Shown here: positions 1 through 11,937 of the stretch, piece after piece
Layout of the letters: each line of letters begins with the position of its first letter
How positions within the stretch are numbered: the first letter of the stretch is position 1
Origin: Pyrenula massariospora
Lineage: Eukaryota > Ascomycota > Eurotiomycetes > Pyrenulales > Pyrenulaceae
Assembly (NCBI GenBank): GCA_021030905.1
Contig: JAGFMI010000004.1
Location: 930,001-994,000 of the forward strand
DNA length: 64,000 nt
Direction of reading: 5' to 3'
Made by a program: the position numbers and the translations under genes
Notes under the pieces: generated by a model
What the model was told of the DNA's origin: nothing
The model's input: only the letters and a program-made list of their open reading frames with translations
Database searches by the model: none

Positions 1-589
1 ACAACCTGGCCCAAAGCCAAAGAAGCCCAACGCCTCGCCGAAAAGATCATCACCCTGGGAAAGCGAAACACCAACGCCGCCTACTCACGAGCGCAGAGCT
101 ATTTCTTCGTAAGCCCCCCCCCACCCCTCCCCACCCTTTCATTACCAAAGACCCTAATCCCCGCCACACCAGAAACCCGCCCTCCTCCCCAAGCTCTTCG
201 GCCCCCTCCGCGAACGCTACGCCACCCGCCCCGGCGGCTACACGCGCGTGCTCCGCCTCGAGCCCACCAAGACCGACGGCGCCCCCTCCGCCATCCTCGA
301 GCTCGTCGACGGCCCCAAGGACCTGCGCTTCGCCATGACCGCGCGGACGCTGCTCAGACAGCGCGAGGACGGGCGGCAGATGAACGAGCCCACGGCGCTG
401 AACGTGCGGAAGGTGACGAGGTTTAGGGAGGGAGGGGAGGAGGAGCTGGAGAGTGAGGTGGAGAGGTTGAGAGAGTTGAAGGGGGCGGAACCGAAGTTTT
501 TTAGAAGGCCGGAGAAGGAGGATGTTTGGAACGAGGAATTGCCCGAGAAGTATCCGTTGCGAAGGAAATATCTCAAGTATGCCGCATGA
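1..589 (+). CDS. MRPL8: Mitochondrial large-subunit ribosomal protein bL17m (5' partial)
   Basis: Structural protein of the mitochondrial large ribosomal subunit, bL17 family. The start lies outside the window. Exon 1 is read from base 1 to 108 and ends ...AYSRAQSYFF. An intron with GTAAGC donor runs 109-172, and exon 2 (173-589) opens KPALLPKLFGPLRERYATRP and ends PLRRKYLKYAA. The join restores the bL17 core, in which WPKAKEAQRLAEKIITLGKR packs against the LF-x-x-L-x-x-R-Y segment. The remaining C-terminal extension of about 90 residues is typical of fungal mitochondrial L17, which is longer than the bacterial protein. Visible coding length is 175 codons. Family assignment is firm. The yeast-style symbol is by homology to the bL17m family. 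Confidence 0.88.
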
Positions 590-713
590 GGTGGAAATTT
601 TACGCATGCATTTTACGGAGTTGGTTACCAACATATTCTAGCATGATAGGACTGGCCTACGGTAAGCCATATGTTGTAAAAATACGTTGAACATGCAGGG
701 GTATCTTTTTGAG

Positions 714-2132
714 CTACAAATCCACATCCTCGTCCCGATACTGGTCCTTGATGATGCGATACAGATATGACGGCGCATGCGCGCCCACGTTTGTGATATA
801 CAAGCTCACCAAATCCGGCGGCACGAAGTCAATGACCTGGTTCGTCACCTCTGCAAATCCAATCAGATTGCGATCCTGATACCCAATAATCTTGCTCGGA
901 TCCCCATACTCAAGGTACGTCTCTGGATCAAAGGGATGCTTTGGACACAGCTTGAATGTCGCACTTAAAACGACAACTGGAGTTCGGTGGATCTGTGCTG
1001 CTTCGGCAATCATTTTCGCTCCCGCCGCTGCAAGCAGGCTGCCATTCGCAAGGACCGCGTGGGTACCAAGGATAACTTTGTTAACGCGCGACATCATGGC
1101 GAAGGCTGCCGAGTCGGGGATCAGAACCACAGTGATGCCAGCAGCTGTTAAAGTCCTTTCAAAAGATCTTAACTGATGGTTCGGCGTTTGATTTATCAAG
1201 GAGCGGTATGTGTCTTCCTGGGCATTGGGATATCCTTCCGCAAGAATAACTGTGAAGGTTCGTTTCGCAGCAGCTTTGAGCAGAAATCTTCGGACAGTTA
1301 GAGACGAGGTGTGGGTCAGGATGATTTCGCCCGCGTGAATGTGATCCAACGCATAGTCAGCTATTTGCTCGTCAGATTTATCGAGCTCTTCTACGATCTC
1401 GGTTATCCCTTCCATGACTTCTGCTCGAATGGCGCTCGAGGCCTCCACAGATCTCACCGTGGGAGTTCCGGCGCCGGCTGGACTTGCAGGTATACTTGAG
1501 TAAGGCGAGTCTAGGCCTGGGTGGGAGAAGATGCTCAGCATAGACGGCCCAGCAGTTGTCTGTGCCGAAGCCAAGGCAGGTCTTGTAATTGGTCCTGCAC
1601 TTGTTGATTCTGTGATCCCTCGTGGACGTGCTGCGGACCTGCTGGGGCTTGGCGAAGCTTTGTCTCCGTGTAATGGTATGCCAGATATGCCTTTGGTTGG
1701 AGTCATTGGTCTACTCCCTGCATCACTCGACATGCCACTAACGTCTCCCTCTGCCCTGTCTTCTTCTGCTTCGTCTCTTATTAGACCTAAAACCCGACGA
1801 ACGATATTTCCCACCGCAAGTTCTCGTGGCTGAGCTGCTGCAAGTCTGCGTCCGACAATACGCACCCGGTCTAACAGTTTTTCTGGCGTAGCTGGTGTTG
1901 TGGTCTTCACCACTTGATGTAACAGATAAGCGGTTGCAACAGCGCATGATCTCGATTTTGATATTTGGCGACGCTTAAGTAATCTGTACATCATCAGAAA
2001 AAGTCATGGTGCTGAGGGCCGGTGGCGTACGAACCCTACCAGAGACTCGACAGATTTGTCGATGGGATCTGAACCCAGAGAACTAAGGAAAGATGATAAA
2101 TTTGGAGTAAGCGACTTTGCCGCAGGCGCCAT
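714..2132 (-). CDS. GCD7: Translation initiation factor eIF2B subunit beta
   Basis: Regulatory subunit of the guanine-nucleotide exchange factor eIF2B, which recycles eIF2-GDP in the cytosol. With the alpha and delta subunits it senses phosphorylated eIF2. The model is 455 aa. A short first exon (2132-2035, MAPAAKSLTPNLSSF...) joins across an intron at 1984-2034 to exon 2 (1983-714). The join creates ESLVGLLKRRQISKSR, the conserved N-terminal helix. Downstream come ELAVGNIVRRVLGLIRDE, an inserted low-complexity Ser/Pro segment, then the Rossmann-like half with ILTHTSS, VILAEGYP and LGTHAVLANGSLLA. The donor GTTCGT is weak, but it is the only one that keeps frame and gives the expected LLKRRQ sequence. 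The gene is divergent from NEM1 across about 630 bp. Confidence 0.92.
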
Positions 2133-2761
2133 GGCGCCGGGCCTGATATTCCGATACTCTCTGGAGTGGTATGATGGTCTTGCCGTGGACTTCGTCTATC
2201 ACAGTCTCAACCGATTCGAGCTTCATAGACCTAGGGAAGATCTGCCACCAGGATATTTTTCAAGAAATATATGTGAGAGCTGCTATAACTTTGCGTACAC
2301 TGTTCACCAATCTGATATGCTTGCTATTGAGCTTCGGGAGTGGCCTAAGGTCACCCGGTGCTAGCTTTTCGGTGGGCTGCGCAAGATGTAGCTCGTATAT
2401 ACATGACTCGGAGCTTCCAGAAAATAAGTGTGATTCTATGCACGGGAGGATTTCGCCGAGCTCTAAACCAGCCACCCCTCACTCCCGATTCCGCTCCGCA
2501 ACAACTCAGCCTCCATCTCTCCTTATAGTTGACCATGATACCACCGCCGTTCCCATTTTCTTGACCGGACCCTATTCTCGAGGCTTTTTACGCCTCACGC
2601 GATCTTTATTGATTGCTGCGTCAAGTGGACTGTTGGAGGCAGAAGCCTGGATTGGATCAATCAGATATCGTGTCGCAGAAATAAGCCGAAGGACTGCCTA
2701 GGCCGAGAATCCTTGACTTTGGCCACGAAACCGCGATTTGCTTCATGGCTGGGACCAGAAG
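2133..2761. promoter_or_regulatory. Shared divergent promoter region, eIF2B-beta / NEM1
   Basis: Non-coding stretch between two divergent starts. It must hold the 5' UTRs and promoters of both genes. The open frames in it are short and unlike any family I know. I saw no clear TATA box or other named element. Confidence 0.5.
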
Positions 2762-4366
2762 ATGAACTCCTTGAACATCCTCTCATCACGCGTTATCGGT
2801 CAGGCGAGCCCCATATCGAACCGACCTCGTTCACGTTCACAAGGAGAGATTACATTACCCGATTCAAAGGAGGACTACCCAAGGGGTCGCTCACTAAGCG
2901 AATATAATCTTGCGCGCGTAAACGGAAAGAATGTGGACTTGCAGAGCCTTGCGCTTGATAAGACAGAGGAGCCCGGAGAGCTCGAATCTGAGAAGGAGGT
3001 AGATGTCTTTGACGAGAAGAGTCCTTTGTTACAAGATGGCAAAGCCACAAACACATCAGTGCAACGAAGTCGACTTAGGTACCTCGTCAGAAAGTTAGCC
3101 GACGCTTTGTCTGAAGGATTTCGGCTCGTCATCTCCACCCTCGGTTCACCCTTTGTCTATGTTGTGTCATGTTTTCGGGATGATACTGGCCATTACTCGC
3201 CAATAGTGCCCTTCAAGCGTATACGGAGGAAGAAAGCGTCCCACAAATCACTCACTAAAAGTGAGTCTGGTGCTCGTGCCGAGGAGTCAGAAAAGGAGGA
3301 CAGCATGATCCATCGCCTCCGAAGTAAAAGCTCAAAAGAGTCAATAGCATCCACAACATCAGAGTCAGACAGCGGCAAGAGACGATCTCGAGAAAGCACG
3401 GCCAGCAGAGGAAGCAAACAGAAGGGGCAATCTTTGAGAGCGACAGAAGAAATTGCCCCAACTCGAAGATCAATACGGATCAACCTCCAGAACGAAGCCG
3501 CCAAATCCGGAAAGCGTCGCAAAAGCACGAAGCCTACAAGTCAATCCTCGGGTGCCACTTCGATCGGTTCAAATCCAGAGAATCTCACCGTGGATAACAT
3601 CAAGTCGCCCACCTCCCCGGGCTCCACTCACAAATTCACAAAGTACCCTCATGCCCCTTGCCCGCCCCGACCTCTTGTCCCCCGCCGACAGCCCTCCTAC
3701 ACAGCATCCGCATCTCGCCCGATCTTCCGAACGACCCCACAGAAGACCCTTATCCTCGATCTCGACGAAACTCTCATCCATTCCCTCGCCAAAGGTGGCC
3801 GCATGTCCTCCGGCCACATGGTCGAAGTCAAACTCAATGCGCCAGTCGGCTTTGGAAATGCAACTGTCGGGCCACAGCACCCTATTCTCTACTACGTGCA
3901 CAAAAGGCCACACTGCGATGAGTTTCTGCGCAAGGTGTGCAAATGGTATAAGCTTGTCGTTTTCACTGCTAGCGTGCAAGAGTATGCAGATCCGGTCATC
4001 GACTGGCTAGAGCAAGAAAGGAAGTTTTTCAGCGCGAGATATTATCGTCAGCATTGCACGTACAGGAATGGCGCATACATCAAAGATCTGGGAAGCGTGG
4101 AGCCGGACCTGAGTAAGGTGATGATACTGGATAATAGCCCGATGAGCTACATGTTTCACGAAGGTACGTTCTGCGTTCTTAGATAAAGGGCAAACTCGTG
4201 GTGCTGATATTAGCATCAAGATAATGCAATACCGATCGAGGGCTGGATCAACGACCCCACTGACAACGACCTCTTACATCTAATCCCCATGTTCGAGGCT
4301 TTACAGCATGTCACAGATGTCCGAGCATTTTTAGCATTACGTAGAGGAGAAGCTGAGGCGGCGTAG
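2762..4366 (+). CDS. NEM1: Nem1-like nuclear envelope protein phosphatase (Dullard/CTDNEP1 family)
   Basis: Catalytic subunit of the Nem1-Spo7 phosphatase, which dephosphorylates the lipin Pah1 at the ER/nuclear envelope and so steers phosphatidate toward triacylglycerol. Exon 1 is 2762-4163 and exon 2 is 4221-4366, giving 515 aa. The ATG at MNSLNILSSRVIG was chosen because it matches the family N-terminus; the frame is open slightly further upstream but lacks an ATG. A hydrophobic stretch GFRLVISTLGSPFVYVVSCF (about residues 120-140) is the membrane anchor. A long Ser/Lys-rich linker follows. The FCP1/HAD domain starts near residue 325 with ILDLDETLIHS, the DxDx(T/V) catalytic motif, and continues with KRPHCDEFL, VVFTASVQEYADPVIDWL and MILDNSP. 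The acceptor ending AAG (4219-4220) was preferred because it gives FHEDNAIPIEGW. Confidence 0.92.
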
Positions 4367-4596
4367 GATTTAAGTGTCTTGCTGGGGATATTGTATTGAC
4401 GAGCGGGAATGGCTCGGCGCATAGCTGCAGCGATGTATAGAAAGATGATCATTTCTGGTACCTTCAACGGTTCGTAGAAGATCTATTTCTAATTCTAAAA
4501 GCCCATCTTTCCGTTATGTGCTCCAAGTATGCATTTTTTTGAACCGCAGTTCTACTGCCCCCAATTATGCCATCGTTTGTCTTGCTTTTCATACCT

Positions 4597-6096
4597 TCAA
4601 CTTATCTTATTTGGGCCGACACTTTCGAGCTTAATTATCTCTTCTTGCTCCTCCTCTTTGCCTCCATCCATACCCTCCATCAGGCCCACCGTCTCTTCTT
4701 GGTCTCTTCCGCTAACTTTTATTATCGACCTGTCTCCGTCCCGCCTATCCTCACACTCTCCACCATTCTGCAAGACGCTGTCCCCAATCTTCTTGCTGTC
4801 CTCACCAAAAGCAACCCAAACCGCGCCCCCCATAATCAGCCCACTCCCCACCCAGCTCCACACCCCCGGCGTCTCGCCCCAGATCACATAATCCGCCGCC
4901 AACGCAAAAATCATCTGCGTATACAGCATATTCGTCGCCCTCGTCCCCGTCCCCGTCCCGCTCGCCTTTCCATCTCGCTCCCCCTCCGCCTCCCCTTTCT
5001 CCCCACCACCACCCTCCTTCCACGCCAACCCCATCGTAACCATCCACTGCATCACAAACCCGCACCCCCCCACCCCACCAAGCAACCCCCACTCCCTCCC
5101 ACCCCTCGGCACCCGAAACCCTCCCAGCCCCGGCACGCACACCAGCGCGCCCACGCTCACCACCAAGCTCCCCGCCCCAAAATACGTCACGCTCACCAGC
5201 GGATGCGCGCGGCTCCCGATCCACCGGATCGCCACGTACGCGCCCGCGGAGCCCAGCACGCCGAGTAGCGCCAGGGCGACGGCGAAGAGGTGGTGGTGGT
5301 GTGATGTTGAGGGCGCTGGCGCGGTGGTTGTTGAGTGGGAGGAGGGGCTTGAGGAGGAGAAGGGGCGCGCGATGCACACCACCCCGACAATCGACACGGC
5401 CGCCGCGATCTGCTGTGTGCGAGAAAAGGCACCGCCCCCGCCGGGCAGGACGAGGGCGCAGACGTAGCAGCTCAGGAGGGGGGCGAGGAAGGTGAGCACG
5501 GTTGCTTCTGAGAGGGGGAGGTACAGGAGCGAGAAGTACAGGCCGCAGACGCCGAGGGTGCCGGAGAGGCCGCGGAAGAGGAGGAGGGGGCGGATGGAGG
5601 CGGGGTGGGCGGGGCCGAGAGGGTTGGTGCGGTTGGGGTGGCGGGTGAGCATGTAGAGGAGGCAGAGGAGGGTGGTGAGGGCTTGGCGGACGGCGAGGAT
5701 TTGGAAGGGGTGGAGGGATGTGGTGGTTTCGAGGAGGCGGGCGCAGATGGACATGCCGGTGGCGGGGATTTGGGCGAGGAAGATGATGAGGAGGGGGGTG
5801 TTGCGGGAGAGGTAGGTGGAGGGTGAACGGTCGGGTTTAGGGGGTGGGGTGATGGAGGTTTCGTAGCTGGGGAGTGGTGGTGGAGGGTTGGGATGCTGGA
5901 CAGAGGCATCTGGAGGCGAGTTGGTTGTCGTGGTTTGTGTCAGGTTTCCGTAGGGTGTGGCAGCATCCGAGCAAGACGTCCGAGAAACCTGTTCGTCGAA
6001 GATCGGATTTTGTGGTGTCGTAGGCGTAGGTGGGATAAGTGTCGAGGCTGAAGACGACCCTTGTTCGTCATCATATGGAAATCCAGCTACCCCCAT
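4597..6096 (-). CDS. EamA/DMT-superfamily membrane transporter
   Basis: Multi-pass protein of the drug/metabolite transporter superfamily, 499 aa in a single exon; substrate unknown. A polar, proline-rich cytosolic N-terminus of about 100 residues precedes two EamA repeats. The first runs from LLIIFLAQIPATGMSICARLL through GLYFSLLYLPLSEATVL and the proline-containing LAPLLSCYVCALVL to VSIVGVVCIARPF. The second includes FAVALALLGVLGSAGAYVAIRWIG, a helix near GLLGGVGGCGFVMQWMV, MLYTQMIFALAADYVIWGE and WVGSGLIMGGAVWVAFGE. About ten membrane segments fit the family. The order resembles fungal SLC35G/YPL264C-type proteins. The coding region is markedly more GC-rich and more strand-skewed than its neighbours. 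It converges on NEM1 with 230 bp between stops. Confidence 0.85.
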   Translation of the reverse strand: MGVAGFPYDDEQGSSSASTLIPPTPTTPQNPIFDEQVSRTSCSDAATPYGNLTQTTTTNSPPDASVQHPNPPPPLPSYETSITPPPKPDRSPSTYLSRNTPLLIIFLAQIPATGMSICARLLETTTSLHPFQILAVRQALTTLLCLLYMLTRHPNRTNPLGPAHPASIRPLLLFRGLSGTLGVCGLYFSLLYLPLSEATVLTFLAPLLSCYVCALVLPGGGGAFSRTQQIAAAVSIVGVVCIARPFSSSSPSSHSTTTAPAPSTSHHHHLFAVALALLGVLGSAGAYVAIRWIGSRAHPLVSVTYFGAGSLVVSVGALVCVPGLGGFRVPRGGREWGLLGGVGGCGFVMQWMVTMGLAWKEGGGGEKGEAEGERDGKASGTGTGTRATNMLYTQMIFALAADYVIWGETPGVWSWVGSGLIMGGAVWVAFGEDSKKIGDSVLQNGGECEDRRDGDRSIIKVSGRDQEETVGLMEGMDGGKEEEQEEIIKLESVGPNKIS

Positions 6097-7060
6097 TCTT
6101 TTGTATATGAAAACTTATCTTCGGAAGCTTCTGCTAGATGAGAATCACATGAAATGCACGGTGTATAAGAATGAAGCCAATGTAACACATCAAGGGGAGC
6201 CAGTCGGAACATGAAGATATTTAGTACGCCTCTGAAAGACCGTGAGATCGTGTGAGACCGTGTGATAGGAGCCGTGGCACCCCGGAAAATTAGAAATCAG
6301 GGTAAGGAGGTGGCACGACTTCTTTCACCTAGGCCGTTGAGATGTTGATGAATCAATCCTTCGGCCCACTTGTGCTCATCATAAACTGTTTTCAGTAGAT
6401 TAACTAAAGCTTACATAGGAAAGGACTGCAAACGTAATCCACGCCCTACGGACCCGTTAACTAGAGAGGGTACGTCGGCTGTAGCTTGTTATGTTCAGAG
6501 AGATTGAAACGGCGCTAAACGGAGAGATTCTAAGTCCGTATTACCTTTCCTGTTTAGTCCCTTGCTGCTGCAGATGCAGAGGCAGACAGAGGTAAGAAAA
6601 ATTGGTGAACGACTCCCATTTTGTTGTCCACACTTCAGCGTTCCAGGATAATAACCAAACATTATCGGACGGAACACATTTAATCTATGAAATTTAGCAA
6701 CTTACACTGTCTGGTATTAGAGAACCCGGCGTCAGTGGCTATTGCAATTGATCGTCTCGCCTTGAAATTCAAAATAGCTATGATGAAAGCGACCGAGATT
6801 TTTCTTGATTCAGTTTAGCCTCGAGATCGTAAGCTAAAGTATAGGTAGGGTGCATCTTAGTGTAGGAGATGAAAGGGAAAAGATAGAACGTTTCAGGAGC
6901 ACGAGACTTGAGTCCATTGAAATTCCACCAAGACGCTTACGGTTCCAGCCGTTCTTCAGCTGCCCGAGTCATCTCAGCACTTTTATAAACCCATCTACCA
7001 ACACCTTTCCTCAATAATTCTTGAAAGCACTTAAGAAGTAAATGCAGTAGGATTGGACCT
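6097..7060. other. Intergenic region, no gene recognised
   Basis: About 960 bp upstream of the EamA gene and downstream of the cytidylyltransferase gene. No open frame resembles a protein family. Near 6238-6268 there is a short imperfect direct repeat of the unit GTGTGAGAYCGT. The rest looks like ordinary AT-leaning spacer that would carry the transporter promoter. Confidence 0.4.
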
Positions 7061-8649
<1,589 letters not shown>

Positions 8650-9454
8650 CGTAATACCCTATAGGACAAAGAGAGTAAGGGTAGGAATATCGGTGAGAAC
8701 ACCGGTCAATGGGAGTTCAACAGCAGTCCGCTACTGCGAAAGTGAGCGTGCAAAGAAGGGTTGGGGAGTTTCGGAGGGGGTGTAAAAAAGTCTAATCAGG
8801 GGTTTCGAATCTCATACAAGCTGTTGAGATCGAGAAGTGCACAATGCAGGCGCCGAGGAGACAGTCAATTGTCATCCCAACAAGAAGTCGGGCGACACGT
8901 CGTAAACTTGGAACTCCGGAAAGCTTGGAGGGCAAAAAAGCTGCGGAAGCCAATTCCTGCGCCCGCACGTCATCCCGTTTAAAGTCACGCCGCGGATCTT
9001 GCGACTCCTGCACATGTCACGTCCAGTAGCTGAGCCTGACTTCTCTCAAAACTGTAATGTGCGGTGATAGCTTCTTACTCTCCTGCGTGAGCCTCTTTAA
9101 ATCTCACTCTACAAGTGGTACTGGGCAACTAGTAAATTCAGGTCTTTGCACCCAACCTCTAAGTACTTGACCACAGAATTGCCATGCTATGGAACCCTCT
9201 TCCAACGGACCTCCCAAACGAAGAGCTTTAGCGGGATATGCAGGTGTCATGAAGGATGAGGAGCTTGGTATCTTCAGAGGATATTCGACGATTGAACTCG
9301 GGAAATGTGTGTTCATGTTGAGGGGGGTGAGGAATACTGCTGGAATACGAAATGCTCAGCTGGCTTCCACGTGGACCTGCTGGATATAACGTAAACAAAT
9401 CACTGTCGTTCCCGGCATCATGTCGCGGTGTAAATGGCCGATATAATTCGTATA
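8650..9454. other. Intergenic region: PCT1 promoter and PP2C 3' flank
   Basis: About 800 bp lying 5' of PCT1 and 3' of the PP2C gene. It must contain the PCT1 promoter. Short open frames on both strands have no recognisable family features, and I see no RNA gene. Confidence 0.4.
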
Positions 9455-11299
9455 TCATGTCTCTGGCTTCTTGTTCTCTTCACTCGAAACGCTTCTAACA
9501 CCGTCAGAGGCGGCCTTTATGGTTGAACGTGGAGTATCAGATTCCTCTGTCGCGGTCGACGACGGAGATTTGTCAGATTTGGAGGATTCGGTCTGCGATT
9601 GAGGTGCCGGTGTCCCCTCCCGCTGGCGTCGTTCAGAGTCTTCGCTACTCGTTTCTTGGCCCTTCTTTACTTGACTGTCAAGGTCCTTGTCTTCCTCGCT
9701 ATGGTCGAACATATCGGCATCGTCAGAGTCCGTCAAGACTTCGGTGCCATCTCCAAGGAGTATGATCCTGCCAGACCTACCACCGAATCCTTTAGATCTA
9801 TGATCCAAGTCCAGGTCATATTCGTCAGGGCTTTCATCCATCTGATGTCTCACCCCTGGGCCACGGAACTCAGCTGTAGAACTAGGTCAGCAAATAGCCA
9901 AATTGAAAGAGACACCGCGACGGTGTTTAAACTTGCCGTACTCTGGCGGGGCACAGGGCCCATCGCCATTAGCAACTCTCTCCCCCACCTTTTTATACCA
10001 TTCGTCCTTCGACATCCCGTGAAGAAGACCCACAACAATCATGGTCATGTTATCACACCCAACACCTCCTGTTTCGCTATTCGAGGCCAAACAATTATCC
10101 ATCATATTTTCACATATCCGATATAACTCTTGCTTAGCAGCGATACCTCTACGCACAAACTCGATGACGGCTTGGGATGACTGACAGTCCCAGATACCTA
10201 GAAGGAGATAGTATCAGCCATCTTGCGTAGACGGGACAAGGTGTCCCATACCATCACAGGCAATAACGAGAAACTCATCGTCTTCAGAAATCTCGTGTGT
10301 TACGACATCGGGAAACGCAGTGACGATCTGTTGCTCGGGAGAAAGGTCGGCACTTTTCTTGAATTCGAAGTCGCCTATTGCTCGCGACAGCGCCAAGTTG
10401 CCATTAACTCTGCCGAAGTCCACAAACCCTCCAGCAGCGCTTATTCGGGCCTTCTCGCCTTTGCGCCGCGGGTCAGTGAGATTAAAACCAAAATTTAAAG
10501 TCTACCAACCTTCATTTTGCGGTTTGTGGTCAAAAGACAGTGGCTTGGCTCGACCTTTTACCCCCAATACAGAGCGGGAATCCCCGGCATTTGCCTGTCA
10601 TCAGCATTAGCAAATAACCTCGTTGTAGGAAAAAGCGCGCAACGTACCACCCAGACTTTCGTTTTCGAAATTAATCCAACAGACGCTGTACAGCCTGAGA
10701 CTTCCTCCTCATACCGTGGGTCTTGGCATTGAGTTAGCAAATTTTGCTACGTAGCTCCAGCTAGTAGAGTCACCGTTGAGTATGGCCCTATCCGTAGCCA
10801 AAAACCCGTCTTTCAGAGCCTGTTCTATGTCACCCTTCTTAAAGGCGTCTTGTTTCGCAATAATTTTGTGTACGTTTTCACCAGCGAATTGCGCGACTTT
10901 TTCTCCGCCGTGTCCGTCGTACACACCAAAGTAGGCAAGCCTTTTTTCTGGGGTTGCAGCTTTATGATCTTTCCCTTCTTCGATGTCTTGTAGGTCGAGG
11001 ACGGCGGCGTGAGCATCCTCCATACTGATTCGCCAGCCCTGCATGGCAGACACGCCATAGACAACACAGTCATCTTGTCCCTCGGCGGAAATCTAGAGAG
11101 AGAGCACGAGCGTCAGCGAAATCTTTCTCAGCGATAGCTAGCAAATATTGCAACGAGATATGCACGAGCGCTCGTTTTTCATTGACCCGGAGAGGGAAAT
11201 GACTCGAGTAATGGTCCGTAGAGATTTTGCAGACAAGCAACAGGCCAATGAGGGCAAACATACCTTTTCCGTCACGGGCTCTGAAAGGGTCTGACCCAT
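9455..11299 (-). CDS. Protein phosphatase 2C (Ptc2/Ptc3-like)
   Basis: Mg/Mn-dependent Ser/Thr phosphatase; yeast homologues switch off stress MAP kinase and DNA-damage kinase signalling. Seven exons give 466 aa: 11299-11264, 11092-10774, 10721-10648, 10594-10510, 10458-10252, 10197-9937, 9873-9455. The N-terminus MGQTLSEPVTEK carries a Gly2 that could be myristoylated. Metal-site and fold motifs are GWRISMEDAH, YFGVYDGHGG, AGDSRSVL, GRVNGNLALSRAIGDFEFK, FLVIACDGIWD and GCDNMTMIVV. After the roughly 300-residue catalytic domain comes an acidic Ser/Glu-rich tail (DDADMFDHSEEDKD). Intron 6 (9874-9936) has a GC donor: the exon ends G followed by GCAAGT, and reading through it would end the protein 13 codons later. 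The total length of 1401 nt is in frame only with this splice. Confidence 0.93.
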
Positions 11300-11937
11300 G
11301 ACTGCTAAAAGTCGCAGCAATTACTCTCTTACTCTTCGAGACGATCATGCACGTTCCGTGGTCGAAGGTCTATCTCGTCAAAGGGACTAAATTCGAGGGT
11401 CTAGGTGTAGCACCTGCCAAAGCGTCGTTGTTCCAGAATTAGGATAACAGGTATCTTTGTGATGCGAGAAGGAATTGAGGCTTCTAAGCTCCAGACCAGC
11501 CCGAAAGCATATGAGAAGGAGGTGATGCCGAAATATCGGTCGCGTGGCCTTGTGGATTATCTGATTGTGGTGGTGGGTAGGAGAATGATGCGTTCGGCCG
11601 GGATGGGTTTGGAGGATTCCGTCACTGCTCCAGCCCGAAGCTTGTCTTCCTAGGGTCCTGCTCGACCGTGAGACGTCTCTGCATGTAAATGATCCGTCAG
11701 GCCCTTCTGCCTGGCAGACCTTGCATGTCTCATTCCGCATTTGTAAAAAGAGGAATCACTCCCATTCGATACAGACTCATTCCTCCCGTCGTCCTTCTAC
11801 TACATCACACAGAGACCCCACCATGGTAAGCACATAGCATAGGACGGACTTTGAAAAATCCGTGGCGAAGCCCGGTCTATGCTTGGGAGCATTGCGAAAA
11901 TTTATCATGGACTTCGAAAAACGTCACTTGAATCTAC
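11300..11937. other. Intergenic region: PP2C promoter, Axl2 3' flank
   Basis: About 640 bp upstream of the PP2C start and beyond the Axl2-like stop. An ATG followed at once by GTAAGC at 11823-11831, preceded by CCACC and a CT-rich leader, looks like the start of a gene with an intron right after the start codon. No continuation exon could be found before the opposing gene. Confidence 0.35.

Noticed and set aside
4567-5909. Several open frames on both strands over the EamA transporter
   Set aside because: All are Pro/Arg/Ser or Gly/Glu-rich shadows of a GC-rich gene with clear membrane helices in the accepted frame.
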